Shown piece after piece: positions 25,030 through 33,644 of a DNA stretch of 40,172 nucleotides. Numbering within the stretch: the first letter of the stretch is position 1; every line of letters starts with the position of its first letter. The stretch spans positions 47,561-87,732 of the forward strand of contig JAPLQT010000063.1 in NCBI GenBank assembly GCA_026399515.1, read 5' to 3'. The DNA comes from Pseudomonadota bacterium (lineage in GTDB: Bacteria; Pseudomonadota; Gammaproteobacteria; Burkholderiales; Rhodocyclaceae). The notes under the pieces were generated by a model, which was not told the DNA's origin, did not search any database, and saw only the letters and a list, made by a program, of their open reading frames with translations. Position numbers and translations under genes: made by a program.

Positions 25030-26877
25030 ATGGCCTGGACAAGAAAAATCCTGCGCGTTGATCTGACCAACGGCACCTGCAAATCCGAACCGCTCAACAT
25101 GAAGCTGGCCCAGGAATATCTCGGGCAGCGCGGCCTGGCGACCAAGTATTTCGTCGACGAGGTCGATCCGAAAGTCGATCCGTTGTCGCCCGCCAACAAG
25201 CTGATCATGGCGACGGGACCGCTCACCGGCACGCCGGCGTCGACCGGCGGACGTTATTCGGTGATCACCAAGGGCGCGCTGACCGGCGCCATCGCCTGCT
25301 CGAATTCGGGCGGCTACTTCGGCGCCGAGATGAAGTTTGCGGGCTGGGACATGATCATTTTCGAGGGCAAGTCGCCCAAGCCGGTGTATCTCTCGGTCGA
25401 GGACGACAAGGCCGAACTGCGCGACGCTTCGCATCTGTGGGGCAAGACGGTATGGCAGACCGAGGAGATCATCAAGAAGAGCCACCAGGATCCGCAAGTG
25501 CGCGTCTGCAGCATCGGCCGTTCGGGCGAAAACGGCGTGCTGTACGCCTGCATCGTCAATGACCTGCATCGCGCCGCCGGACGTTCCGGCGTGGGCACGG
25601 TGATGGGCTCGAAGAACCTCAAGGCGGTGGCATTGCGCGGCACCCGCGGCGTGGCCGGGATGAAGGACGCCAAGGCTTTCATGAAGGCCGCCACGGCCGC
25701 CAAGCAGGTGCTCAAGGACAATGCCGTCACCGGCCAGGGCCTGCCGGCCTTCGGCACCCAGGTGCTGATGAACGTGATCAACGAGATGGGGGCGTTGCCG
25801 ACGCGCAATCATCGCGACGTGCAGTTCGAGAGCGCGCGCAAGATTTCCGCCGAGGCGATGGCCGAAAAACGTCCCACGGACGGCAAGTCCAATCTGGTGA
25901 CCAATGCCGCCTGCTTCGGCTGCACGATAGCCTGCGGCCGCGTCTCCAAGATCGATGCAACGCATTTCAGCGTGGTCAATAAGCCGGAATATTGGGGCGC
26001 GACCGGCGGGCTCGAATACGAGGCGGCCTGGGCGTTGGGCGCCGCCAACGGCGTCGGCGACCTAGAGGCGCTGACTTTCGCCAACATGATCTGCAACGAG
26101 GACGGCTACGACCCGATCTCCTTCGGCGCCACCGTCGGCGCGGCCATGGAGCTGTATGACCTCGGCATCCTGACCAAGGAACAGATCGGCATGGACGCGC
26201 CTTTCGGTTCCGCCGAAGCGCTATGCAAGCTGGCGGAGATGACCGCCAGGGGTGAGGGCTTCGGCAAGGAGCTGGGCCTGGGTTCCAAACGCCTGTGCGC
26301 CAAATACGGCAAGCCGGAACTGTCGATGTCGGTCAAGGGCCAGGAGTTCCCTGCCTACGATTCGCGCGGCATCCAGGGCATGGGCCTGACGTACGCCACG
26401 TCCAACCGCGGCGCCTGCCACCTACGAAGCTACACCGTGGCCTCGGAAGTGCTGGGCATACCGGTCAAGACCGATCCGCTGGTCACCGAAGGCAAGGCCG
26501 ACTTGGTCAAGGCTTTCCAGGACGCCACCTCGGTCTTCGATTCGGCCGGCGTGTGCGTGTTCACAACCTTCGCCTGGACGCTGGCCGACTTGCAGCCGCA
26601 GCTCGACGCAGCCTGCGAGGGCGACTGGACCATGGAGAAGCTGGCGCTGGTCGGCGAGCGCATCTGGAACATGGAGCGCCAGTTCAACAACGCCGCCGGC
26701 TTCACCGCCAAGGACGACGACCTGCCGCCGCGCCTGAAGACTGAGCCGGCCAAGACCGGTCCGGCCAAGGGACTGGTCAGCGGCATCGACAAGATGCGGC
26801 CGGAGTATTACAAGGTGCGCGGCTGGGACGCCAATGGCGTGCCGACCAAGGAAACCTTGTCCCGCCTCGGGCTCTGA
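25030..26877 (+). CDS. aorB: Tungsten-containing aldehyde ferredoxin oxidoreductase, large subunit (AorB)
   Basis: Catalytic subunit that oxidises aldehydes to carboxylic acids, or the reverse with low-potential donors, at a tungsten bis-pyranopterin site. It has 615 aa, the family length. The N-terminal pterin-binding region has TGPLTGTPASTGGRY and KGALTGAI. The proximal [4Fe-4S] cluster is held by CFGCTIAC (Cys295, 298, 302) and a distant Cys509 in AGVCVFTT, matching the four ligands of archaeal AOR. Flanking ferredoxin and flavin subunits make it the AorABC type known from Aromatoleum, where it acts on aromatic and aliphatic aldehydes. The substrate in this organism is inferred, not shown. 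Confidence 0.95.
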   Translation: MAWTRKILRVDLTNGTCKSEPLNMKLAQEYLGQRGLATKYFVDEVDPKVDPLSPANKLIMATGPLTGTPASTGGRYSVITKGALTGAIACSNSGGYFGAEMKFAGWDMIIFEGKSPKPVYLSVEDDKAELRDASHLWGKTVWQTEEIIKKSHQDPQVRVCSIGRSGENGVLYACIVNDLHRAAGRSGVGTVMGSKNLKAVALRGTRGVAGMKDAKAFMKAATAAKQVLKDNAVTGQGLPAFGTQVLMNVINEMGALPTRNHRDVQFESARKISAEAMAEKRPTDGKSNLVTNAACFGCTIACGRVSKIDATHFSVVNKPEYWGATGGLEYEAAWALGAANGVGDLEALTFANMICNEDGYDPISFGATVGAAMELYDLGILTKEQIGMDAPFGSAEALCKLAEMTARGEGFGKELGLGSKRLCAKYGKPELSMSVKGQEFPAYDSRGIQGMGLTYATSNRGACHLRSYTVASEVLGIPVKTDPLVTEGKADLVKAFQDATSVFDSAGVCVFTTFAWTLADLQPQLDAACEGDWTMEKLALVGERIWNMERQFNNAAGFTAKDDDLPPRLKTEPAKTGPAKGLVSGIDKMRPEYYKVRGWDANGVPTKETLSRLGL

Positions 26878-26944
26878 GTCATCGCTCCACGCCAGGGCGC
26901 GCGGCTGAGCCGGCGCCTTGGCGTTTTCATTTGAGGAACTCCCC

Positions 26945-28198
26945 ATGAAACATGTCATCATCGGTAACGGCCCGGCCGGCGTGATTGCGGCCGAGACTCT
27001 GCGCAAGCTCGACGCGAAGGCGGAGATCGTGCTGGTCGGCGACGAGTCGGAGCCGCCGTATTCGCGCATGGCCATTCCCTATCTGCTGATGGGCAACATC
27101 GCCGAGCAGGGCACCCATCTGCGCAAGGACCAGAAGCATTTTTTCCGTCTGAACATCCGCCTGGTGAATGCGCGGGTGGAGAAAGTCGATCCCGCCGCCA
27201 AAAGCGTCAAGCTTGCCAACGGCGACGCGCTGTCTTACGACCGCTTGCTGATCGCCACGGGTTCGCACCCGGTGCAGCCGCCGGTTCCGGGCATGGACCT
27301 GCCCGGCGTGCATACCTGCTGGACGCTTGCCGACGCGCGCCAGATCATCGCCAAAACCAAGCCGGGTGCGCGCGTGGTTCAAATGGGCGCCGGCTTCATC
27401 GGTTGCATCATCATGGAGGCGCTGGCGGCCCGCGGCGTCAAGCTTACCGTGGTGGAAATGGGCGACCGCATGGTGCCGCGCATGATGAATGCAACCGCGG
27501 GCGGGATGATCCGGCAATGGGTGGAACGAAAGGGCGTGCGCGTACATGTGTCGACGCGCGTCGAGGCGATCACTCAGGCTAATGGGGCATTGAGTGCCAA
27601 GCTGTCCTCCGGCGAATCGCTGCCGGCCGACTTGATCATCAGCGCCACCGGCGTGCGGCCGAATATCGCCTTCCTGAAAGGCAGCGGCGTCAACACCAAG
27701 GATGGCGTGCTGGTCGACGATCAGTTGCAGACCAGCGTGCCCGGCATTTACGCGGCGGGCGACGTCACCGAGTCCATCGGCTTGATTTCCGGCCTGCCCC
27801 AGCTCAACGCCGTTCAACCCAACGCCGCCGATCAGGCGCGCGTGGCGGCCGCCAATATGGCCGGAAAATTGTCGCCGTTCCAGGGCAGCCTGGCGATCAA
27901 CGTGCTCGATACCCTGGGGCTGATTTCCACCTCGTTCGGGCAATGGTGGGGCGAGAGCAAGGCGGACGGCGGCGACAGCGCGGAGTTGCTGGACGCGGAA
28001 AAATTCCGCTATCTGTCGCTCCAGTTCAGCGAGGATGTGTTGATCGGTGCCACCAGCCTCGGTTGGTCAGATCATGTCGGCGCCCTGCGCGGCCTGATCC
28101 AGGGCCGGGTGCGGCTGGGCGCGTGGAAGGGGCGGCTGCTGGCCGATCCGACGCAATTCATGGCGGCCTACCTCGGGGCGGCGCAAGGGACTGCATGA
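26945..28198 (+). CDS. aorC: FAD-dependent pyridine-nucleotide oxidoreductase, flavin subunit of AOR (AorC)
   Basis: Flavoprotein of 417 aa. An N-terminal FAD-binding motif (VIIGNGPAG) is followed by a second dinucleotide-binding motif for NAD(H) (MGAGFIGCIIME), then ISATGVRPN and the flavin-contact motif GIYAAGDV. It should pass electrons between NAD+ and the iron-sulfur subunit of AOR, as in the Aromatoleum enzyme. The ATG at 26945 is chosen because GAGGA stands upstream and the Rossmann fold begins at once; the frame upstream is non-conserved. Its stop overlaps the next start (ATGA). Confidence 0.92.
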   Translation: MKHVIIGNGPAGVIAAETLRKLDAKAEIVLVGDESEPPYSRMAIPYLLMGNIAEQGTHLRKDQKHFFRLNIRLVNARVEKVDPAAKSVKLANGDALSYDRLLIATGSHPVQPPVPGMDLPGVHTCWTLADARQIIAKTKPGARVVQMGAGFIGCIIMEALAARGVKLTVVEMGDRMVPRMMNATAGGMIRQWVERKGVRVHVSTRVEAITQANGALSAKLSSGESLPADLIISATGVRPNIAFLKGSGVNTKDGVLVDDQLQTSVPGIYAAGDVTESIGLISGLPQLNAVQPNAADQARVAAANMAGKLSPFQGSLAINVLDTLGLISTSFGQWWGESKADGGDSAELLDAEKFRYLSLQFSEDVLIGATSLGWSDHVGALRGLIQGRVRLGAWKGRLLADPTQFMAAYLGAAQGTA

Positions 28199-28449
28199 AG
28201 GTAGCGCTGAAGCTTTACGCGACACTGTCGGACTACCTGCCGGCCGAAGCACGCCAGACCAATCGGCTCGATCTGGAGGTCGAGCCGGGAACAACCCCGG
28301 CGATGATGATCGAGCGCTATGCGTTGCCGCAAAAACTTTGCCATCTGGTGCTCATTGATGGGGTGTTCGTGCCGCCCGGCATGCGCGCGACGCGCACACT
28401 CGAAGAGGGCGAAGTGCTCGCCATCTGGCCGCCCGTCGCGGGCGGATGA
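28195..28449 (+). CDS. aorD: MoaD/ThiS-like sulfur carrier in aor operon (AorD)
   Basis: Ubiquitin-like sulfur carrier of 84 aa ending in the required Gly-Gly (PPVAGG). The pattern LKLYATLSDYLP ... LIDGVFVP ... LEEGEVLAIWPPVAGG is typical of MoaD proteins, whose C-terminal thiocarboxylate donates sulfur to form the dithiolene of the pterin cofactor. Its place inside the aor unit, overlapping aorC and the next gene by ATGA junctions, suggests a copy dedicated to the tungsten cofactor (inference). Confidence 0.9.
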   Translation: MKVALKLYATLSDYLPAEARQTNRLDLEVEPGTTPAMMIERYALPQKLCHLVLIDGVFVPPGMRATRTLEEGEVLAIWPPVAGG

Positions 28450-28733
28450 AGCTTCCCCGAAGTTTCGAGATGACCGTGACGCGGGCGGAGTTTCTCCGCT
28501 TGTTGCCGGCCGCCGTCGGCGGTTCGACGTTCGTCGAGGAGCCGGATGCCTTCCTGCATCGCGACCCGAATCGTTTCTGGCGCATCGGGTTCCTACCTCT
28601 GCCGGAACTGAGGATCGGCCTGATCCGGTTGGTGAGGCATCGCGTCGAGTTTCAGTTCGAAGGCTATGCGGTCGACGAGATCGAGGCTTTCATGGCACGC
28701 TTCGAACTCTACACTCGTCGAGGCGGGGGCTGA
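28446..28733 (+). CDS. Small unknown protein ending the aor operon
   Basis: Protein of 95 aa, coupled to aorD by an ATGA overlap. I do not recognise a family. It opens with a basic stretch (MTVTRAEFLRLLPAAVGG), has HRDPNRFWRIGFLPLPELRIG in the centre, and ends FQFEGYAVDEIEAFMARFELYTRRGGG. The central part alternates hydrophobic residues as beta strands do. The Gly-Gly-Gly end is curious beside a MoaD but may be chance. The Aromatoleum cluster also has a fifth gene (aorE), but I cannot confirm that this is its homologue. A role in cofactor insertion or AOR assembly is possible by context only. Confidence 0.75.
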   Translation: MKLPRSFEMTVTRAEFLRLLPAAVGGSTFVEEPDAFLHRDPNRFWRIGFLPLPELRIGLIRLVRHRVEFQFEGYAVDEIEAFMARFELYTRRGGG

Positions 28734-28751
28734 TCTGTTAGAATCCAAAGC

Positions 28752-28847
28752 GGCGGGCCTCCCCGCATTGCGGGGTGGTGAACCTGGTCAGGTCCGGAAG
28801 GAAGCAGCCACAGCCATTTACTGCAAGTGCCGGGGGTAAGGCTCGCC
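28752..28847 (+). ncRNA. ffs: Signal recognition particle 4.5S RNA
   Basis: The highly conserved SRP domain IV core is present: GGTCAGGTCCGGAAGGAAGC (28789-28808) with the matching distal strand AGTGCCGGGGGTAAG (28826-28840). The 5' end GGCGGGCC pairs with 3' GGCTCGCC, closing a single rod-like hairpin of about 96 nt, the normal bacterial small SRP RNA. It binds Ffh and targets nascent membrane proteins. A TTAGAAT stretch at 28738-28744 is a plausible -10 element. Adjacency to dnaX is common in proteobacteria. Exact ends are estimated from the closing stem. Confidence 0.93.
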
Positions 28848-29023
28848 ACACCAATTCCTTGCCCAAATCAACCGTGACTTTGTCAACTTCGCCTCGCCGT
28901 GTCGCATACACTGTCTTCGGCTCGTTTTCGCGCCACGCTTGATTTGGACAAGGAATTGATGTCCGTGGCTGATCCACACATTCATACCATTCGCCTCTTA
29001 CGTATCGTTCGATATTCTGCCGT

Positions 29024-30631
29024 ATGAGCTATCAAGTTCTCGCGCGCAAGTGGCGCCCCAAGTCGTTTTCCACGCTGGTGGGGCAGGAGCATGTGGTGCG
29101 TGCCCTGACGCATGCACTGGACCAGAACCGGCTGCACCACGCCTATTTGTTCACCGGCACGCGCGGCGTCGGCAAGACTACCATCGCGCGCATCATGGCC
29201 AAGGCGCTCAACTGCGAGAGCGGCATCACCTCGACGCCGTGCGGCGTTTGCTCATCTTGCGTCGAGATCGACGGCGGACGCTTCGTCGACCTGATCGAGG
29301 TCGATGCCGCGACCAACACCAAGGTCGACGAGATGCGGCAGTTGCTGGAAAACGCCACCTATGCGCCGACGCGCGGCCGTTTCAAGGTGTATGTGATCGA
29401 CGAAGTCCACATGCTCTCGAATTCGGCGTTCAACGCCATGTTGAAGACGCTGGAAGAGCCGCCCGAACACATCAAGTTCATTCTCGCCACGACCGATCCG
29501 CAGAAAATTCCGGTGACGGTGCTGAGCCGCTGTCTACAATTCAACCTCAAGCAGATGCCGCTGGCGCACATCATTACGCATCTGACGCACATCCTGGTGG
29601 AGGAGGGCGTGCCGTGCGAGCCGCCCGCCCTCAAGCAATTGGCCAAGGCCGCCGCCGGCAGCATGCGCGACGCCCTCAGCCTGCTCGACCAGGCCATCGC
29701 CCATGGCGCCGGCCGGGTCGAGGAAGCCAATGTGCGCGACATGCTCGGCACGGTCGGTGACGATTATCTGTACACGCTGCTCGATGCGCTGGTCGCCGGC
29801 GACGTGCAGGCCTTGCTCGGCGTGGCCGATACCATGGACGCGCACAGCCTGAGTTTCGACTCGGCCTTGCAAGAATTGGCGACCCTGTTTCATCGCATCG
29901 CCCTGGCGCAGTTCGCTCCCCAGGCGCTGGTCGACGATGCCGAGCGGCAGCGCCTGGCGCCGTATGCCACAAGCTTCGATGCGGAGTTCCTGCAACTCGC
30001 CTACCAGATCGCCATCCATGGCCGTGACGACCTGAGTCTGGCACCCGACGAGTACGCCGGTTTCAGCATGACCCTGATGCGCCTCTTCGCTTTTCGTCCG
30101 GAGACACCGCCGCCTTTGGGAACGGAGTCGCCTCAGGCGCCGGCACGTGGTGCCTCCGCGCCTGGACCCAAAGCCGCCGCTGCATCGCCGGCGCCGGCTG
30201 CTCCGCCCGCCCGGCCCACGGCGGCAGCGGCAATGGGTAAGCCCGGCGCGGCCGCGGATGACTGGCACGAAATTACCGCCAAGCTGAATCTTGGCGGCAT
30301 GGTGCGCGGCCTGGCCGTGCATTGCGAATTGGTCGAGGTCGGCACGGAGGTCATTACCCTGCGCCTGCCTCCGGCGCACAAGTATCTGCTCGGCAAAGCG
30401 CATCAGGAGAAATTGCAGTCCGAGTTGCAGCTTTACTACGGCCGGCCGCTGCGGCTCAACATCGTGCTGGCCGACACGGCCGTGGAAACTCCGGTGGAAC
30501 GCAACCGCGTCATTCAGCGCGAGCGGCAGGACCGCGCCATCGCCGCCATCGAACAGGACGACTTCGTGGTCAAGGTGGTCGAGCTCTTCGACGCCACGAT
30601 CAACGAAGCGTCCATCAAACCCCTTAACTGA
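29024..30631 (+). CDS. dnaX: DNA polymerase III subunit gamma/tau
   Basis: Clamp-loader ATPase of the replicative polymerase, 535 aa. The N-terminal AAA+ region has Walker [10 protein letters not shown] (Lys51), a zinc-binding module with C64 and CGVCSSC (73-79), Walker B VIDEVHML, and sensor motif LSRCLQF. A proline/alanine-rich linker (about 365-405) leads to a tau-specific C-terminal domain that should bind the polymerase alpha subunit. I see no A-rich slippery heptamer of the E. coli type, so a separate short gamma form is not predicted by that mechanism. It is followed by ybaB and recR in the common order. Confidence 0.97.
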   Translation: MSYQVLARKWRPKSFSTLVGQEHVVRALTHALDQNRLHHAYLFTGTRGVGKTTIARIMAKALNCESGITSTPCGVCSSCVEIDGGRFVDLIEVDAATNTKVDEMRQLLENATYAPTRGRFKVYVIDEVHMLSNSAFNAMLKTLEEPPEHIKFILATTDPQKIPVTVLSRCLQFNLKQMPLAHIITHLTHILVEEGVPCEPPALKQLAKAAAGSMRDALSLLDQAIAHGAGRVEEANVRDMLGTVGDDYLYTLLDALVAGDVQALLGVADTMDAHSLSFDSALQELATLFHRIALAQFAPQALVDDAERQRLAPYATSFDAEFLQLAYQIAIHGRDDLSLAPDEYAGFSMTLMRLFAFRPETPPPLGTESPQAPARGASAPGPKAAAASPAPAAPPARPTAAAAMGKPGAAADDWHEITAKLNLGGMVRGLAVHCELVEVGTEVITLRLPPAHKYLLGKAHQEKLQSELQLYYGRPLRLNIVLADTAVETPVERNRVIQRERQDRAIAAIEQDDFVVKVVELFDATINEASIKPLN

Positions 30632-30653
30632 ACCGAGCATCGAGGAGAGCAGC

Positions 30654-30977
30654 ATGATGAAAGGCGGCATTGCCGGCCTGATGAAACAGGCGCAACAAAT
30701 GCAGGAGCGCATGGCCAAGGCCCAGGACGAACTGGCGGCCATCGAAGTCGAGGGACAGTCGGGCGCCGGCATGGTCAAGGTGACCATGACCTGCAAGCAC
30801 GACGTGCGGCGCGTCAGCATCGATGCCTCCGTCATGGACGACAAGGAAATGCTGGAAGACCTGGTGGCCGCCGCGATGAACGACGCGGTGCGCAAGGCCG
30901 AGGCGACCGCCCAGGAGAAGATGAGCGGCTTCACCGCCGGCATGCAATTGCCGCCGGGCATGAAACTGCCGTTCTGA
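30654..30977 (+). CDS. ybaB: YbaB/EbfC nucleoid-associated protein
   Basis: Small dimeric DNA-binding protein of 107 aa with the family pattern: a long N-terminal helix ([20 protein letters not shown]), [40 protein letters not shown], and a C-terminal [12 protein letters not shown]. It binds DNA without strong specificity and accompanies recR. The ribosome site GAGGAG lies upstream, and the stop overlaps recR by one base (TGATG). Confidence 0.96.
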   Translation: MMKGGIAGLMKQAQQMQERMAKAQDELAAIEVEGQSGAGMVKVTMTCKHDVRRVSIDASVMDDKEMLEDLVAAAMNDAVRKAEATAQEKMSGFTAGMQLPPGMKLPF

Positions 30978-31573
30978 TGTCCGGTCCGGGCAGTCTCGAA
31001 AAACTCGTCGAGGCGCTGCGCTGCCTGCCCGGGGTCGGGCCGAAATCCGCCCAGCGCATGGCCTACCACTTGCTCCAGCGCGAACGGCCGGGCGCCCAGC
31101 GGCTGGCCGATGCGCTGGCCGAGGCTTTGCTGCGGATCCGCCATTGCCAGCGCTGCAACACGTTCACCGAAGACGATCTGTGCGAGCGCTGTGCGTCCGG
31201 TAAGCGCGATGCCTCGCTGCTGTGCGTAGTGGAGATGCCGGTGGATCTGAACATGATGGAACAGACGCATGCGTTCAAGGGACTCTACTTTGTCTTGATG
31301 GGGCGCTTGAGTCCGCTCGACGGCATCGGCCCGAAGGAACTCAAGCTCGACCGGCTGCTGGAACGCGCCACCGACGGCGTGGTCAGGGAGGTCGTGATGG
31401 CCACCAATTTCACCAACGAGGGCGAAGCCACCGCCCATTACCTGTCGGAACTGCTGCATGCCAGGGGCCTCAAGGTCAGCCGCATCGCGCGCGGTTTGCC
31501 GGTCGGCGGCGAACTGGAGTTTACCGACGCCGGGACGATCGCCCAGGCGTTCTACGAGCGGCGCGATTACTAA
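30977..31573 (+). CDS. recR: Recombination mediator RecR
   Basis: RecR, 198 aa, acts with RecO and RecF to load RecA at gaps. A helix-hairpin-helix is present ([18 protein letters not shown]). A four-cysteine zinc finger (CQRCNTF...CERC) and a Toprim domain ([16 protein letters not shown]) follow, then the C-terminal helix region with [14 protein letters not shown]. Translation is coupled to ybaB. Confidence 0.97.
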   Translation: MSGPGSLEKLVEALRCLPGVGPKSAQRMAYHLLQRERPGAQRLADALAEALLRIRHCQRCNTFTEDDLCERCASGKRDASLLCVVEMPVDLNMMEQTHAFKGLYFVLMGRLSPLDGIGPKELKLDRLLERATDGVVREVVMATNFTNEGEATAHYLSELLHARGLKVSRIARGLPVGGELEFTDAGTIAQAFYERRDY

Positions 31574-31644
31574 CTCGCGTAGTCGTCATACCGCCCCCGT
31601 GCCATGAAAGCGTTCAAACACAGGATTTACGCCCCCACCCCCAA

Positions 31645-31662
31645 CCCCCGCCCAGGCGGGGG
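31645..31662. other. GC-rich hairpin between recR and CoA-transferase gene
   Basis: A perfect palindromic stem, CCCCCGC/GCGGGGG with a 4-base loop, sits about 70 bp after the recR stop. No T-run follows, so it is not a classic Rho-independent terminator; it may be a dispersed palindromic repeat or a transcription attenuating structure. Confidence 0.4.
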
Positions 31663-31725
31663 CTACAAATTGCTCGCTGCGCTCGTCGGTAACGGGGCGC
31701 TTCGTAACTGTATTTCTTTGCGCTA

Positions 31726-32943
31726 ATGGCGAAACCGCTTGATGGTATCAAGGTGGTCGAACTCGGAACCCTGATTGCGGGGCCGTTCTGCACCCGTATC
31801 CTTGGGGAGTTCGGCGCCGAGGTGATCAAGATCGAGGCGCCGGGCGAGGGCGATCCGCTGCGCAGTTGGCGCAAGCTGTATCAGGGAACCTCGCTATGGT
31901 GGTATGTGCAGGGGCGCAACAAACAGTCGGTGGCGATCAATCTCAAGCATCCCGAGGGCGCGGCGATCGTCCGCAAGCTGGTGCGCGAGGCCGATATCCT
32001 GGTCGAGAATTTCCGCCCCGGCGTGCTGGAGAAGCTGGGACTGGGCTGGGAGGTATTGTCCGAGGAGAATCCGGGCCTCGTCATGGTGCGGCTGTCGGGA
32101 TTCGGCCAGAGCGGGCCCTACAAGCAACAGGCCGGATTTGGCGCGGTGGGCGAGGCGATGGGCGGCCTGCGTTACACCACCGGATTTCCCGACCGGCCGC
32201 CGGTGCGCACCGGCATCTCCATCGGCGACTCGATCGCCGCCCTGTGGGCCGCGATCGGCGCCCTGATGGCGTTGCGCCACCGTGAGGTGAATGGCGGCCA
32301 GGGGCAGGTGGTGGATGTGGCGCTGTACGAGGCTGTGTTCGCCATGATGGAGAGCCTGGTGCCGGAATTCGATGTGCTCGGCTTCGTGCGCGAGCGCAGC
32401 GGCAATGTCATGCCGGGCATCACCCCATCATCGACGCACACGACTCGCGACGGCAAACACCTGATCATCGGCGCCAATGGCGACGCCATTTTCCGGCGTT
32501 TCATGCTGGCCATCGGCCGGGCCGATCTGGCCGACGATCCTCAGCTTGCCAGCAACGCCGGCCGCGACTTGCGGGCCGCGGAGATCTACGCCCTGATCGA
32601 TGCCTGGGTCGCAGGCCATGACGCGGAGCAGGTGCTCAAACTGCTGGCCGAGGCACAGGTGCCGTCCAGCCCCCTGTATTCGGTCGCCGACATGTTCCGC
32701 GACCCCCAGTTTTTGGCCCGAGGCATGCTGGAGACGGCGCATTTGCCGGATGGCAAGGAATTCAAGCTGCCCGGCATCGTCCCCAAACTCTCGGCCACGC
32801 CCGGCGCGACGGAATGGCTGGGGCCGCGCCTGGGCGAGCACACAGAGGCGGTGCTTGCCGGCATCGGCTACGCGGCGGATGAGATCGACCGGTTGTGTGC
32901 GGAAGGGGCGGTAGCAAGGGTAATCGGGAAAAGTTCCACCTGA
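31726..32943 (+). CDS. CaiB/BaiF-family CoA-transferase (class III)
   Basis: Family III CoA-transferase of 405 aa. The N-terminal pattern PLDGIKVVELGTLIAGPFCTR and KIEAPGEGDPLRSW is diagnostic. The catalytic aspartate that forms the acyl anhydride is Asp168 in GISIGDSIAAL. Later signatures include HHTRDGK-like STHTTRDGKHLIIG and a C-terminal GLGEHT-like motif. Family members move CoA between acyl groups, for example formyl-, carnitine-, succinyl-, mesaconyl- or benzylsuccinyl-CoA; the substrate is not evident here. The start lacks a good ribosome site, but the protein begins where the family does. It stands alone between recR and petA. Confidence 0.92.
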   Translation: MAKPLDGIKVVELGTLIAGPFCTRILGEFGAEVIKIEAPGEGDPLRSWRKLYQGTSLWWYVQGRNKQSVAINLKHPEGAAIVRKLVREADILVENFRPGVLEKLGLGWEVLSEENPGLVMVRLSGFGQSGPYKQQAGFGAVGEAMGGLRYTTGFPDRPPVRTGISIGDSIAALWAAIGALMALRHREVNGGQGQVVDVALYEAVFAMMESLVPEFDVLGFVRERSGNVMPGITPSSTHTTRDGKHLIIGANGDAIFRRFMLAIGRADLADDPQLASNAGRDLRAAEIYALIDAWVAGHDAEQVLKLLAEAQVPSSPLYSVADMFRDPQFLARGMLETAHLPDGKEFKLPGIVPKLSATPGATEWLGPRLGEHTEAVLAGIGYAADEIDRLCAEGAVARVIGKSST

Positions 32944-32980
32944 ACGCCCATCCGACTTTTAATCGACCATGAGTTTCCGG

Positions 32981-32986
32981 TATAAT
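32981..32986 (+). promoter_or_regulatory. petA promoter: Probable sigma-70 -10 box for the petABC operon
   Basis: A consensus TATAAT stands 53 bp before the petA start in the only gap upstream of the operon. The -35 region (about 32958-32963) is weak. Confidence 0.5.
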
Positions 32987-33038
32987 CCGTCGGCTTTAGG
33001 GTTCGAGCGTGCTTTCTTTCGACATTCAGGGATGAACC

Positions 33039-33641
33039 ATGGCTTTAGATGACAAAGTGGATTGCGGTCGGCGGCGCCTGATCGTAGCCACAGCGACAGT
33101 GGGCGGCGTAGCGGGACTCGCCGCGGCGGTGCCGTTCGTCGCCAGCATGCTGCCGTCGGAGCGTGCCCGCTCGGCTGGCGCGCCCGTCGAAGTGGATATC
33201 AGCAAGCTCGCGCCGGGCCAGATGATGACGGTCGAATGGCGCGGCAAGCCGGTGTGGGTGATCAACCGCACCAAGGAAATGCTCGACTCGCTAAAGAAGA
33301 CCGACGACAAGGTCAGCGATCCGCAATCCGGCAAACATATGCAACCGGAATATTGCAAGAACGAGACGCGCTCGATCAAACCCGAGATTCTCGTCGCCGT
33401 CGGTATCTGCACCCACCTCGGCTGCTCTCCCACCGAAAAATTCAAGACCGGCGCGGAAAGCGGCATCGAGGCCGACTGGCCGGGCGGTTTCTTCTGCCCC
33501 TGCCATGGGTCTACCTTCGACCTCGCCGGACGTGTCTACAAAGGCAAACCGGCGCCGGACAACCTCGAAATTCCAGCGCATAAATACCTGGGCGACACCA
33601 AGATCGTCATTGGCATCGGCCAAGACGGCAAGGAGGCCTGA
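33039..33641 (+). CDS. petA: Ubiquinol-cytochrome c reductase Rieske iron-sulfur subunit
   Basis: Rieske subunit of the cytochrome bc1 complex, 200 aa. The twin-arginine-type N-terminus (CGRRRLIVATAT...) doubles as a membrane anchor. The [2Fe-2S] ligands lie in CTHLGC (Cys124, His126, Cys129) and CPCHGS (Cys153, Cys155, His156), giving the usual two Cys and two His ligands plus a disulfide pair. It takes electrons from ubiquinol and passes them to cytochrome c1 on the periplasmic side. It is first gene of petABC, with 3 bp before petB. Confidence 0.97.
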   Translation: MALDDKVDCGRRRLIVATATVGGVAGLAAAVPFVASMLPSERARSAGAPVEVDISKLAPGQMMTVEWRGKPVWVINRTKEMLDSLKKTDDKVSDPQSGKHMQPEYCKNETRSIKPEILVAVGICTHLGCSPTEKFKTGAESGIEADWPGGFFCPCHGSTFDLAGRVYKGKPAPDNLEIPAHKYLGDTKIVIGIGQDGKEA

Positions 33642-33644
33642 GCG

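Noticed and set aside
24085-25965. 626-residue open frame on the minus strand
   Set aside because: Antisense to the hydrolase, aorA and aorB, which have full motif support.
29534-31459. 641-residue open frame on the minus strand
   Set aside because: Antisense shadow of dnaX, ybaB and recR in high-GC sequence; composition is His/Gln/Arg-rich and shows no family resemblance.
31645-31662. Rho-independent terminator after recR
   Set aside because: The hairpin is perfect but no T-run follows on either strand; kept only as a hairpin.
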